Source: Rhinopomastus cyanomelas (Eukaryota > Chordata > Aves > Bucerotiformes > Rhinopomastidae). From it: DNA of 64,000 bases. Position 1 is the first letter of the stretch; each line of letters begins with the position of its first letter. The stretch lies in NCBI GenBank assembly GCA_013400115.1, contig VXBP01008606.1, positions 434,001 through 498,000 of the forward strand, written 5' to 3'. Below the pieces are notes generated by a model. That model made no database searches. It saw only the letters and a program-made list of their open reading frames with translations, and was not told the origin of the DNA. Both the position numbers and the translations under genes were made by a program. Of this stretch, positions 1-12,545 are shown piece by piece.

Positions 1-497
1 GGATCCTGCAATAGTCCGCATTTGCTCTGCCGATGTGGCCAAGAGGCGTTTTCACATGCAAACACACGGCACGCAGAGAGGAACCACTGGCAGAACAGGG
101 ACCGGAAAGAAAGCTGAACCCTGAATTTTCAGCGTGCCCTCAAAACGTGACCAGGCAAACCATGATCCCAACATGGTTCTAGCTGCTGCCTGGGAACGAC
201 CAGATGCTTTAGCCCAGCATGCACAACCCCATCTCTCCTTCCCTGCCCACCAGACCCCGGCTACTTCAGGACAGCTCTGTAATACACAAGTGGTGAAGAA
301 AAGGAATGGAAAAAATTAAATTAAATCAAAGAAGATTTTAAACTCTTTAAGCCAAATTAAAAGGGGCATGACTGTTTAATTGGGGAAAAAAATAAATACA
401 TAAAGGTTAAGAGAAACACACAGCTGGAGAAAAGGCAGAAAAATACCAATTACCTTTCTTTTTGATTGCTTGGATCAAAGATCACAGTCATTCTTTT
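1..497 (-). other. NFATC2: NFATC2 3' UTR or downstream intron
   Basis: This follows the stop codon of the last visible NFATC2 exon. If that exon is terminal, this is the start of a 3' UTR. A variant polyadenylation hexamer (ATTAAA on the minus strand, plus-strand 375-380) is present, but I see no strong GU-rich element behind it. If the exon is a cassette, the region below 454 is intron. No ORF or repeat is evident; 301-420 is AT-rich. Confidence 0.4.
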
Positions 498-541
498 TCA
501 TATAATGTTTTGTATCCAGCTAAGGTGTGTATCTATCAGCT
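498..541 (-). CDS. NFATC2: NFATC2 alternative C-terminal exon (ELIDTHLSWIQNII, stop)
   Basis: Spliced to the 24136 donor, the leftover G plus AG gives Glu. The exon then reads LIDTHLSWIQNII and the stop TGA at 500-498. This is almost identical to the C-terminus of the shorter human NFATC2 isoform (ELIDTHLSWIQNIL), the alternative to the VNEIIRKEF ending. The acceptor is strong: a pyrimidine tract (CCTTTTTTTCTC) lies about 30 bases upstream, then CTTTTTCAG. The exon is only 14 codons and sits 23.6 kb from the previous one, so the identification rests on the peptide match together with exact phase and acceptor. Its downstream end is uncertain: it may be a terminal exon with 3' UTR or a cassette exon using the GT donor at 453-452. 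Confidence 0.9.
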
Positions 542-2437
542 CTGAAAAAGATTTGCAAGACCATTTTTGAGAAAAAAAGGTAACCTTTGACCTATGTTGC
601 AAGGCCAAATGTTAGTTTTCAGCTGCTCCTTCATTTTGTGGTTTAATTTATTATAAAAGGACATTTCAGCAAATACAATACATAAGGCAGAACTTAACCG
701 CTGACCTTTCTGTTTGCTCAGATCCAGCACTAGATTTTCTTTTTCCCCCACTTTTCTCAATGGACATGATCTAAAAATAAGAACGCAAAAAATTGCACTG
801 CTCAATCGGCCGCACAACATGCAAAATGCTGAGAATTTGATCTGAGACTTCAGAGGCACAGGAGGTCCATGTGTCCTGTAAGTCAGGTCAAAGACTAGTC
901 ACTGCCTTTTGCAAAATGCAGTTATAGCGTCATCTCAGTGGCCCAAATGAAACGTGAGACATTTATGTCGGATCAAAAGTCAGTCCCTTTTAAATAAGAG
1001 AGCTAACCACGGTGCCCGTGTAAATTAGGCTTTGCCTCGATTGTGAAGAAGAGGAAAGATATGCGCAAAGAAATTATGAAAGTTACATCCTTTGCTTCCA
1101 GCAGACATAAGGTGATTTTTTTTTTCTCATAAAACGGCATTATTTAAAATTCTATTTCGCTTCTATTCTGTCTGATCTTTATAGGTGTCTTTTTAATTAA
1201 TCCTCAAAGCATTTGGCAAATGCAAAAGCTTCTGCAAAACCATGTGGAAATTAAAACAGTAATTGCAGCATTAAGGAGGAAAAAAGTGCTTCTTAAGAAC
1301 TAAGTTAGTTGAGAGTGCAGGATTCAGAAGTGTCTTTGCTGCTGGATTTCGGGTGACTATATATAGAAAAGAAATATTTTACTTGGCTCCCTAAGATTGT
1401 ACAGCCACGTATCATACACTGGAACCTACCACACAGCCTAGTTTGTACTCTGCATCCTGGAAAATCAGCTTCTGCACACGTAAGCAGAGGACTAATTGGC
1501 TGGTAAAAGACAAACCTGGGTGCATCAGGCACAAGGACCCCAAATGCAACAAACTGAGTGGAGGGGAAAGTACCATGGTGGGGTGGGGGAGCTGTCTTCT
1601 AAATCAACATCAATGAAAGGCTTTTCTTCTAGAAAATGGGGACGTTCAACTACTAAGAGGTTCTTAGCTGTAAAGCTTTACTTTAGTGACATGTCAAAAA
1701 AAGGGTTTACTCCTTACTGAATTAATACCAACAGATGCACCCTACAACTATTCTTCTGTGTGCTGTATCTTTGTAGTCTGTAGTGTAGACCTCTTCAATG
1801 CCATCCAGCCCAACAGCAATCGAGTCATCTGCGCTAATTAAGCAAGTGCTTGGAAGAAGTTACTGATCCCAGATGAAGTGGCAATTCAAGTTCCACGATG
1901 CATTTTTGCTAATAGTTCTAATAGGCTCGAAACCCATCGGCATCTTTCCACGAGTTTAACGTCATAACATAGATATCTGATGGAAAACAGAGTCTAAATA
2001 AAATGCATATTTTTGGCTAAAGCCTGTCCCAAAAGAAATCAATATCTACGCTCATTGTGAGTCGCAGGAATTTCTGGATCTCACTCACAACATTTAAATA
2101 TCCTTCCCTTGTATTTTAATACAGTTCCAGGGTGAGGTGCAACAATAAAATGAGCAGCATCTACAGTACTATCCTACTCAAAATCTTGCACAGGAAGCTG
2201 GGTGTGCCTGTAAGCAGAGAGCAGAAAAATGAAGGCAGCATTTCTGCTACAGAACCAACACAGTGCCCTAAACGCCCTGAAAACAAAACTGTCAAGAAGG
2301 GGATAGTGAAAACACAAATCTGCCTGTGACACTACCCCAGAAATTTTAACGGCTAAGTACTTTCATTACTGTCACTGAGCTTCCAGAAAAGATCAACACC
2401 CTTAAAGTACAAGCTGCATTAAAACTGTCAGGAGAAG

Positions 2438-2540
2438 GGTGAGCTAGTGGTTAAAGCAGAAGGGACTCCAGAGCTTGGACCTCTGCTATTATCATCATCT
2501 TGCTATATGGCTCTGGCCAAGTCCAATCTATCCCTGAAGG
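2438..2540 (+). repeat. MIR-like SINE relic
   Basis: GAGCTAGTGGTTAAAGCAGA matches the tRNA-derived head of MIR-type SINEs. After a gap come GAGCTTGGACCTCTGCTATT and TGGCTCTGGCCAAGTCCAAT, the latter like the MIR 'gtgaccttgggcaagtc' core. It is degraded but colinear. Confidence 0.55.
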
Positions 2541-2647
2541 ACTAGATGTGTTGTGGGCTTACTTGGGTCTGAAACATGCACAAAGACCGTGAAGGTCACA
2601 CTCAGGGAACTTAAATAATACATGCCTAGCTAACAGGAGCAGCCTGA

Positions 2648-2843
2648 AACACAGAATGAATGTTACAGGTTGGCAAGGACCTCGAAAGACCATCTAAGTC
2701 CAGCCCCCCCTTGCTGGAGCAGGGTAAGCCTACAGCACCTGGTGTACCCACACTGTCTCAAGCTATGCTGTCTTACCTGGGGCGCCAACCCACAACCCTG
2801 GGATTCAGACTCCTGTGCTCTACCAACTGAACATGATGCTGAC
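2648..2843 (-). mobile_element. tRNA-Lys-like SINE with CR1 3' tail (CR1-mobilised SINE)
   Basis: Read on the minus strand, the 5' part (about 2843-2772) looks like a diverged tRNA. The D-arm/A-box region is TCAGTTGGTAGAGCA, followed by an anticodon arm (GAGTCTGAATCCCAGG) and a T-arm (GTTGTGGGTTGGCGCCCC). By eye, 23 of 28 bases in the anticodon-to-T-arm segment match vertebrate tRNA-Lys(CTT). After about 50 bases of body comes a CR1 3' tail (GGACTTAGATGGTCTTTCGA, then GGTCCTTGCCAACC) ending at ATTCTGTG. The same TTTCGAGGTC tail occurs in the CR1 copies near 32.65 and 34.1 kb. This is the structure of SINEs mobilised by CR1 reverse transcriptase, such as the turtle tRNA-Lys SINE and the songbird tRNA-Ile SINE. 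Divergence suggests an old copy. The alternative is a chance insertion of a tRNA pseudogene beside a CR1 tail. Confidence 0.6.
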
Positions 2844-4020
2844 CTTCATACTATAAGCGTGTGGATGTCGCAGAGAGCAGACATTTTCAAAAGTCATGTT
2901 TTAAAGTCCTCAGGTAGTTTGGAACCCAAACTACCTACCAATGGCATGGAGTGCTGAGCTCAGGCATTCTGAAGATCCTAAATAGGCGACAATGTAAGTT
3001 ACCAACCTAAAAGTGAACCTATAAATGTCAGTCAGTGAGGGAGTGCTCAGCATCTCTAAAAACTAGGTTCTAAGTATTTCAGTTAGGAAATTGAGGCAAC
3101 ATAGGTAACAGGGGGCACTTTGAAAGCGGTGACCTGTTCTGACTTTGCTGCACCTAAAGTCAGGAGACTACAGAGCCTCCCTCAGCCCTGGAAATGCCTT
3201 GTCCTGGGAGACACTAGGGTACAACTTGTGAAAAGCTTCAGATGCTCTCTGCACTGACTGAGAGGGCAGTCTGGGACTAGCATCCCTGAACAGTTGGTAG
3301 CCTGGATAATTTCTTTTAGATAAACAACCCTTTGCTTTTGTTTGTTCATGCATCATCCTCAGTCAGAAGTTGTAACTCTGCAGTTCCCTCCAGCCAAGTG
3401 ATACAAAGCAAGGTGACCACGACAAGGGAAGGAGCAGTGACAAGGGCAGTTTGCAGCAATGGAGATAGCACAAAACCTATGCTGCTCTCCCTGTGCTACC
3501 TGCCATGCACAGAGCTGTTGGGTGCCTGTCCCATTTGCCAAACTTCACTTCAGCTGGTCACCCAAAAGGTTACAGTCTTGTAAATCAGTAATTTGTAAAG
3601 CTGCCCCTGAACCTGTAAGTGATTAGTAAAAAACCATTACACTTCCATGGCCAGAGGACTTTCACACAGTTAATCAGTGAGGAAAAGAACTGGGTGTTAA
3701 CTGGTTGTTTAATTCCCTGGAAGACCAGTTTATTGAGACCTCATGGAAAGAGGACTGAAATCTGAAGTGCCAACAATATATAGGGGAATTATATTGCTTA
3801 CAGGCAACGTAAGGACGGGCTCTCCTGGACGAACAGGTACCACGTTGCCCTGAAGTGTGCTCAGTAGAGGAATTCTAAGGACAAGCAGGTGCCATTTGTG
3901 GTGCTCTCAGTTACTCAATTCATTTAATCCCTGCTTGGATATATGGGGAATCAATGAGTTAAGTTTTCTGGGCACCTTCTCCATGAACCAGGAATCTAGG
4001 GTTATGTGCTACTTGCAGAA

Positions 4021-4052
4021 CACATGCGCACACATGCACACACACACACAAG
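4021..4052 (+). repeat. CA microsatellite, imperfect
   Basis: An imperfect CA run interrupted by TG and GCG, ending with about eight CA units. It is short and intronic. Confidence 0.85.
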
Positions 4053-5775
4053 CTTTCTCTTCCTCGGTCGTTGACTGGAACACCAAGAGAAAGAACAATG
4101 TTTGCTTGTGAGTGTAATTTCCTGTTTGCCTCATGAATTTCAGTATTTAGTTGGTATATTTCTGTCTGAAGGTTCTAAGATAGGCACAAACCCCGCCTAC
4201 ACATCAAGTGGAGGAAGAATCTCAATTAGCTGACAATCTGGAAAATGCACCTTCAGGCATAATTTCATGCCCTTCACCAGATCACTGGGGAGCCTTGGAG
4301 ATCATCTGCAGGCTCAGTCCCCTGGTCTAAAAAACCCCTTGATTTAAAGAAGTTGCATCTTAGTCACCACATGGGTACAATGGGAAGATGTAATCTATCA
4401 AAGGGGATATTTCTTTAGATCTCATTCTCAGAACCCTTTATCTGCTTGGTCCACAGTGCAGCACATACTGAAACCAAAGAGGTGGCGTTCACAGTGGCAG
4501 CCAGTGCCAGGTGCTGCCAATCTCATTCATGGGTTATCTGAAAAAGGACTGGCTCTCAATATTACTGCTGACACAGCCAGGAACTGTCTGAATATGAAGA
4601 AAAGCTCTTGGATTATGTAATTGGCAAAGACAACGATAAATACCCTGTTTATTTATCAGATAGAGCCTTTTAGTCTATTTAGTCACTGCACCGAGAGGTC
4701 TGTGAGGTTCTTCTACAAGTGTCAGCTGTTGCTTTGGGAAATGTACCTTGAAAGTGGAAAACTAGATCAGCCTGGGTGTGATGAGGAATTCCAGGCCACC
4801 ATGGATTTGGTTTGTAGTAGCTTTCCATAACAAAGTCTTTTTTTAACTGACTTTCTTTCTGCTCACATATATTTAGATATGACTTTCTTTCGGCACTGCT
4901 CAGATGCCAAATAGTTTTGGCTGAATTTGTAAGGGAAGGGACGCATGTTTGAGTCATGCAGTTGGCTCTCTCTAGTTGAGAGTTAGCAAGTCACTGAAAA
5001 AGATGAAGTTCGTATTTGGTTTTAGTTAACATGCAAGGAAACCAAGTAAAATATTATGAGTATGCACATCATAAATAAACATACAAAACTTGCACCAGAA
5101 GGAGATGGACTTCATTTTCTTAAACATTCCTTGGCTGAATCAATATCGAAGTTTATCAGTACTGAAGCTGAAGAAGCACAAGGCAGGAACCTTCATTTTC
5201 TCACTCCTTACTCTTGATCTAACACTGAGGCAGCCGCTGCTGCGGCAAAGCACAAGGGTGAACCATGCTCACATCTATTTTTGTGTGCCCGGTTTAGAGC
5301 TTGCTGCATAACTGCTGAGATAAGCAGTGCCATTTGGCATTAAGACACACTTCTTTCAGACTAAAAACAGCAAAACCAAAGGAGGCTGGTGATTACTTTT
5401 TCCTACAGTAGCTTGCACCTTGCAGTTTAAAAGCTAATGAAGTTGGTAATAGATACCACAACGCCTCTAAAATAGTGACTGCCAGCAGGAAGAGCTCACA
5501 AGCGATAGCACTGTTTGTTCACATGTCACTCTGCAGTTTCATCATTCTCCCAGACTTAACCTATTTACTAAGAGGCAATGAGTCATCCAGTGAAATGTCT
5601 CAAAAACACAGTGAAAAAAAGAGAATGGATGGGAGAAAGCTATTTTTTACAGGAAATAATTGGGGGGTAGGAACCAAAGAACGGTTACAGCATGTTCAGG
5701 ATTAGCAGAAAGTAACAAGAATAGGCAATACTGCTGCTTTTCTTATTTCTGTCACAAAGGAACTACCAGAAAAAG

Positions 5776-5843
5776 TATTTAATTGAGGGGAAACAAACCA
5801 TTTAACAAATATTTAATTAAGGGGAAACAAACCATATTACCCT
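5776..5843 (+). repeat. Tandem duplication, two 34-bp copies
   Basis: TATTTAATTGAGGGGAAACA with AACCATTTA at 5776 is followed at 5810 by TATTTAATTAAGGGGAAACA with AACCATATT. The period is 34 bp and one base differs across the first 25 bases. It is intronic with no coding role. Confidence 0.9.
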
Positions 5844-8800
5844 TCCCTTTAGGCAGTTTTGCAGGGCATGAACATAAACTATCTTCCTCCCTTGAGCACT
5901 GGCGCTTATGTCTGTTAATCCACAAAACTATTTACTGGCTCTAATTCTCTGGCATCTTATCTTCTGCCATGTGTTAACTTTGTGAGGAACCCTGCTGAAG
6001 GGCTTGTGGATTCTTGCAGAAGTCTCTCCAGTAAACTGGGTTTCCCTCTGAACATGTCTGAACTGAATTTCCAGCCTGCTTCTCAGGAGAAAACTGCATC
6101 AAAATCTCTGTCCCAAGGTAACAGGCAGGATGCGCAAGTGGCCTCTGAACGATTTTGCCAGACAAACCGAGCTCTCCTCTGGAACAGGCATGCAAATGAC
6201 CTTCTGCTTGCAATTACTGCGCTTTCACAAACAACTTCAGAGCAGCGAGCGCGCAGGCAGCATGTGTTCCTGGTGTGCTTGATTTTACAGAGGACCATGG
6301 GCAGCAGGCACACGGTTTATACTGAAAAACACTGAGCAGGGGAACACATGAAATCACTTCTGCTTGCAGATTGTTTTTCTATCATGACTCCACATCCTTC
6401 AGCAACTGAATGTTTGGGGCTAGATTCTTCCCCCTCTGCACTAGGCACTGAATGTTGAGCGCAGTTTTAGGAGCCCTGGTATCAGGAACTGCCTCTGCAG
6501 TTGACAGAAAGCTACAGGAACTGCTGGAGAGCTCTGCAGGTGTGACAGTGGGAGTCCAGGAGAGCTGACTTTGGGGCTATAGTTATGAGTCCCAGGTTAG
6601 CTGGAAAGAATCCAGACCACTAAATATTTAAGTGGTTATTGACAGTGTGTTAGAATTCACATATAACAGTGTCAGGGAGGTGCCACACACAAGATACCGT
6701 GTGTCTGCCCACATCCATCTGTTTGCTTTTACTCTGCACTTTGCTAGTCCTTAGAGGCAGGAACTGCTTTTTTCCCTTTGGAGTCAACACAGCATCTGCC
6801 ACAATGGCCTTCTCATCTGTGTGGGGGTTTCTAACATAAAACAGTGTCACAATTCCACATAACACTATGGAGTATAAGTGTAAATCAGAGTCCAGTATGA
6901 ACCAACAGAGCTAACTCATTACCAGAGATGTGTAATTAGAAAAAGGAGCGCAAAAGACACGATGGATACCATAACTGACTTTGCATCTCACCTCAGGGAG
7001 GCCAGGAACGCCCGACAGTAAAAGGCTCGAGTGGAGAAAAAGGTATACGCATCATCCAAAGACTTCAAACTTTCAATCTGAGTCACTGGCATAAACGAGA
7101 ATGCTTTTGTTCTCAGTACGAAAAGAGGGGATATAAATTACCAGAAATAGAACTCGAGGTCCAATAGCTGTTGAGGTGACTCTACAGCTGAAGTGCAGCC
7201 GGCACTATTGAGGTTGGGCAATTCCCAACCTCCCCTCAAAAGCAATAACCTACATTTATTCAGAAATTAGCCCTCAATTATTTGCAGACCTCTCGTCCAT
7301 CCCAATTCCAAATCAAGACGTAGGAGCAACCACCCAAAGAGCCTGCCCCAGGGAATCCTTCCCAGGATTTAACGATGAGCCATCCTAAATTTTCCAACTG
7401 TGAGGTCTGAGAACTGTGTATATCCCCATGGAACTGAGGCAGGAGGTGAAATACTACTCTCATTTCAGTGTCTCAGGGGCATGCTGCAAGATGCTGCACG
7501 TACCTAAGCAAGACCATCCTAATCACTCCCAAGTTTTCATTAGCTGTATAACAACATTCTCCTTTGCACCCCAGTTTGCATAGCCAGCTCATGAGCTCTG
7601 CATTAGTAAAGCATATTGAACCTATTAGTTTGCATTTAACCATCCAGTGCTGCACTTCCTGGGTGACTTCCAAACAAACAACAAAGTCTTTGGTACCACA
7701 TCACGATAAAACACCCTCTTGCCTAAAATAAAGATAAAACTTGCTTACGTTTGGCATGATCTCATCTGACTACAGAACACATTCAGAAGCAATTGGCAGG
7801 CTGTCCCCTCAGCTAGAAACACAGACTGAATGGGAATACTGTTTGTCCTGCAGTTGGGGAACTAGCCACGGACAGCTGGAAGACACAGTAGTAGCAAAGC
7901 CAAAGGCCAAGATCACCATTACTTTGTCTTAGCAGTCTTGAAAGGAGAGCGACTGCCAACATGACCAAAGTGCTCCAGCTAACACACACACAGCATAATG
8001 AAACGGTCTGGAGCCACCAGGTATCTTCTGCAAAGCCAGATTTGTAAAGGTACGTTGGTAGGTAACTCAAGTCTCAGCTAAACCATCCTGGTCACTTTTA
8101 TATAGAGTCGAATATACAGAGACAAATGTGCATCACCTTTTGACAGGAACTGAGTGCTGTCCTTTGGGATGCCAAGTAGAGATGGGAAGGTTTTCATAAT
8201 ATTTAAGGGCTGACTCTTTGCAGCACACCACAATGTGACTTCACCACCATGACCATCATGAAGTGCACAGTGCTGCCATAATCTCTTCTCCGCAGTGTTT
8301 CTGGGCACTGCATGACTGCTTGGCAGTGAGCATGGATGCAACACCTCACACTGCAACTACCTGCTAACCATGGCATCACTGAGCCCAGCAGCAGCAAAAC
8401 AAACAGGTGTCTGGTAAAGCAGAGGGAATATTCTAGGTAGTACCACATCAAGAACCCAAAAAACGAAGGTAATTTACTGGTGAGAAAGCATAAACTATCT
8501 AAGAAGTTGGGTCTTTCCCCTTTTCAGATAATAAATTAAAATGTGCTCAAATTTGAGTGGTTAAGCCGTGGTGACTTCAGAGCAGGCTTCCGCTACAGAG
8601 AGTGCTGTGAGAGGACAGAAGGAGCATGATAGGACTAAAAATTCCCTCGTTTTATGCTGACAGCAACTAGTGACCTTCGGAAAGCCCCATTAAGCAGAGA
8701 TTGGTTATGTCTCATGGCCAAGAGACATCCCTGTGGGTCCTGGTGAAACAAAGTGGGGTGGGAGATGCTCTGCCCTGGCTGTGCCACAGGTCACAGAACA

Positions 8801-11800
8801 GGGCTTTCCTCTCCAGGGGTCCCCTCAACACTAATAACCAACACTAAAAATAATAGTGCAGTTTATATTTGGCCTGGAAATCACTACTGTTAATAGGAAC
8901 AGCCAGCAGAGTCTCCTGAGTTTGGGTTTGGTCGCTACTGATCCTCGTTGAGAGGTAAAGCACGTTCAGGATAGAAAGGGCTGCAGCATTCTAGCCACAG
9001 AGGCAATTTTTGGTTCAAGAGGGTTACCATCTCCAGTGCACACTCTCCACCCTCTCATCACCTCTGCTAGGTGCCCCCAGAACATCACCCAGTTTCATTT
9101 CTTCTTCACCTGCTTGTGTGAGGCACTCAGCCTGGCCGTGCTGCAGCTTGGTGCAGCATCAGAAGGGCCTGGAGAGCGACATGAGAGTGGCTGGCTCGGT
9201 TTGGCCTTTTTATTTATTTATTTTCCCTGATTGAGAAATGTCATCTGCATCCAGCTGTTAGTATTTTGGAAATCTGCTGTGTTTTGTTTTCCTCCTGTGG
9301 TTCAGCGTGGCTGATGGTCCAGCTGCAAAACCCCTGGCAGCCACTGAGCCTGTTTAAAGCAACTGTACATGAAAGTCCATGTCCTAGCCAGCATCTCCTC
9401 TCCTGGGCATACCCTGGGTCACCCCTTGGGCAGCCTCTTCATCAGTCTAATTAGAACAATGCTTAGCTCCACTGCAGCTATACCAGATGAGAATGTGGTG
9501 ATAAGGAACTGCCCAAACAAGTATCTACATCAACTGATGTGGTAAAGAAAACATTTCAGTGGCAGCCAACAGCACGCTGACACTGACTTCTGAATGCCTG
9601 GCACTGCTTACACTGTAAACTGCAGCATAACAAACATGCTGCAAATTGATAAAGTTCCAAAACAGAATGGCATTGCTATCCACTTCCAGGTGTTCTGCAC
9701 TGTATTTTCATGACTGTAAGCTATGTTACCCACGAAAGCACTGTGCTTCAGCAACAGAGCAAGTTACACATGAATGAGGGTAATGCCCTTAGCCCTGCAC
9801 CTTTTCCTTCCAGTATGTTTCTCCCATGCCCACTTCAGTTGCCTGCTCTCTCTCGTGGTCAAAATAACTCCCTCTTCTTTCTTGCTACCCCAAAACAGAC
9901 ACTGATGTAGAGGGGAAAAGATTCTTCCAGAGCGCCGTGAAAGGGCAGGGGAGATGATGGTGTGTTATGAGGAGATGGGGCCTTGCTAAGACTTATTTCC
10001 AAGGAACAAACTTTTAAAGGTATGCAAATTACAGATGTGAAAACATAGTAATTAAGTAAACATAAGGGATAGTGCTTTAATACTTAAAAAATTCTTCCAC
10101 TTGAGTCCCAAGTCCCCAGTTTTATCCACACAACTCTAGTCCCTTACTCAGTTACATTCATTCCTGAACAATCAGCTAAATACAAACCACCACTAAGAGT
10201 AGCCTGATCACATAACTGGCCTTTATGTCTCTCCCTTCTCAAGCAATGATCAAAACAATCCTGAATGCTTAATAACCCTTGATGATTATGTTTACCAATT
10301 AAGCTCTAGAAGAAAGCATAAGTGATACCAAAGTATATTTGCTGCAGGGAGGCATTCAGTGGGGTGCTTCCCTGGCAAGGGTGGGATGGTTCCCAAGGCA
10401 GTGATGCAGTGCAAGGTCCCTCTAGTGAACCCCTAACTTCTGCAAAAGACAAGCATGTTGCAGCTGAAGTTAAAGAAGAAAAGAAAATATAGAGTGTGGG
10501 TTGCTTGCAAGGTCATTAAACCAGAGGAGAAGGGATTACTTTAATTTCCCTTTTACCTGGAAAGAATAATAAACAGAAAAAACCCCTAAAAATAACCCCA
10601 CTGCCTCTTTTAAGGGTTGGAAAAAACCTGCCTGAGCAGGGAGATAGTTGAAAATGCCCTGCTGAGCATGTGCAGTTTTCCATCCCCCATAAGCAGGCCT
10701 TGGTGTGTCTGGCCGGGATGCTGGAGTTTCACAGCGCGGGAGAGACGGGGCGAGGAGCAAGAGGACATGGAGTTTGCTGTGCTGTCCAGAAGATGAAAAC
10801 ACAAGGGCTGTTTATAGAGGGAAACCCAATTCGTCAGCCCAAATGAATTCCTGTGCTAATCCATGCAGGCTTCAAGTTTTCCACCAGCCCCAGCCACTGT
10901 AGACTATCTTTAGGAGGCACAGTGTGTTTGGAAAGGAGCAGCTGGAAAGAAGGGACATTTATGCCAGCTTGGAAGGCTTTCTGGTATGGAAAAAGAGGAA
11001 TGCTCTCTCGGGTCTCCCCGCAAAATTAGAGCATCTTCATCCAGAGCAAAACGATGCCAAGCACAACAAACAAAAGCGGCTTTCCCCAACTCTCCTGGGC
11101 AGCCTCACTCCAGGGTTCACAATGGTTTCCATAGAACTTGTTTTGCCATCATAACAAATTCGATCTATCCAGGCGTGATGGTGCACACTGTTTGCTAAAG
11201 ACAAGAAAATTAATTTCCTCTCTTATTTGTCTGCCAGAGCATTTTTGTCTAGGTGCCACAGACAGGGACTCCCCATCTGCCTGTCGGCTGAATACGTCTT
11301 GAAAAGAGAAATCCTTGAGAGGTTTTGGTCCAAGCAGGTTCCTTCTGTGCAGAAGCTGGGGGAGAGGCTGCCCATGGCTAATCACTCTCTTCCCTCAGTC
11401 TCTGACCCTCCCAAGCTCAGCTGGCCTCAGTGCAGGGTGTCTGTGTGCAGCAACACCAGCTTCCTGTAATAAACCAGCCATCAGCTTGTGCATCTCATGT
11501 TGCATACATGAGAGGAAATGAATGTCTTGTTATATTGACCACAATCTGTTGAAGTGCTAGTAAATATGGAAGTCTAACTGTGATTAAGGACTAGGTAATT
11601 TGCTCGACCAGGGTGTGCTCCATAGGAGCTGCACTGGAATGTCACATGCGGGAGAGGTTTCTTCCAGCCTCTCTGCAGAGACACACGAGCTCAGCAGTGG
11701 TTTCTGAAAAGAAGAGGTGGTTTTCTGCATGACAGAGAAAGCTGGAGGAGCATTTAATGCTACACCTAAAGTAAGACCAGAACAGCTACAATTTTTGGAA

Positions 11801-12324
11801 AATCTTAGTCACAGACTTGCACTTGTTTTGGAGGTGGTAAAAGCTATGAACTGTAATAAAGTGTAAAATAAAGGTCCCTGGACGATAATCTCTGAAACAC
11901 ACGTGGGAATGGATTTGGTGCTTTCTATGCTGAAGCAAAAATTGCATTAAAATCAATGGCATTTTTTAAAAAATAAAACATATCTGACAACATGGTAGTA
12001 GGTAACTGAAGCCATGAAGCTGCAGGGTGAGCTCAGGAGAAGAGCTCTCCTGTATCACAGCCGAAAATCTCACCCTAGGGTTTGCCTGCTGGAAGTCAGT
12101 ATCTTGGTTGCTTTCCAGAGGGGAAGAGAGCACTCCACTCAGAGCAAAGGAACATGTGTGAAGAAGAAACCAGACAAGAAAAACTTAAGTGTCATTTTAA
12201 GGAAAAAAGATCCACGAAACATAATGGAATTTTTAAAATGTAACTGTGAAAATTTCTACATCCTCAGTTCTGGTTTCCTCACTCGCCTAGAGTGACGAGT
12301 GTTTGCAGACTACTTCCAGCCTTT

Positions 12325-12545
12325 GCAAATCACAGAAAAGACCCCTGGGATCATCAAGTCCAACCACCTACCCTACCTTACAGGTTCACCCGTAAACACC
12401 TCATCCAAATGATCTTTAAACACATCCAGGGATGGTGACTCAACCACCTCCCTGGGAAGAGTATTCCAGTGCTTAACCACCCTTTCTGTGAGAAAATTCT
12501 TCCTAATATCAAGTCACTTCGTACAAAATTACAGTTACTTCTTAT
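12325..12545 (-). mobile_element. CR1 LINE fragment
   Basis: The plus strand carries reverse-complement CR1 landmarks: CCTGGGATCATCAAGTCCAA, ATCCAGGGATGGTGACTCAA, CCACCTCCCTGGGAAGAGTA, TTCCAGTGCTTAACCACCCT and TTCTTCCTAATATCAAG. It is 5'-truncated and lacks a clear 3' microsatellite. The boundary past 12520 is uncertain because the similarity fades. Confidence 0.85.

Noticed and set aside
2768..2843. A functional tRNA gene
   Set aside because: The B-box region is mutated (GGTTGGCGCCC instead of GGTTCGANNCC), the acceptor stem does not pair well, and it is joined to a CR1 tail, so it is treated as a SINE head.
3043..3145. Another amniote repeat relic (GTGCTCAGCATCTCTAAAAA)
   Set aside because: The resemblance to turtle and crocodilian repeats is short and I could not follow it for more than about 40 bases.
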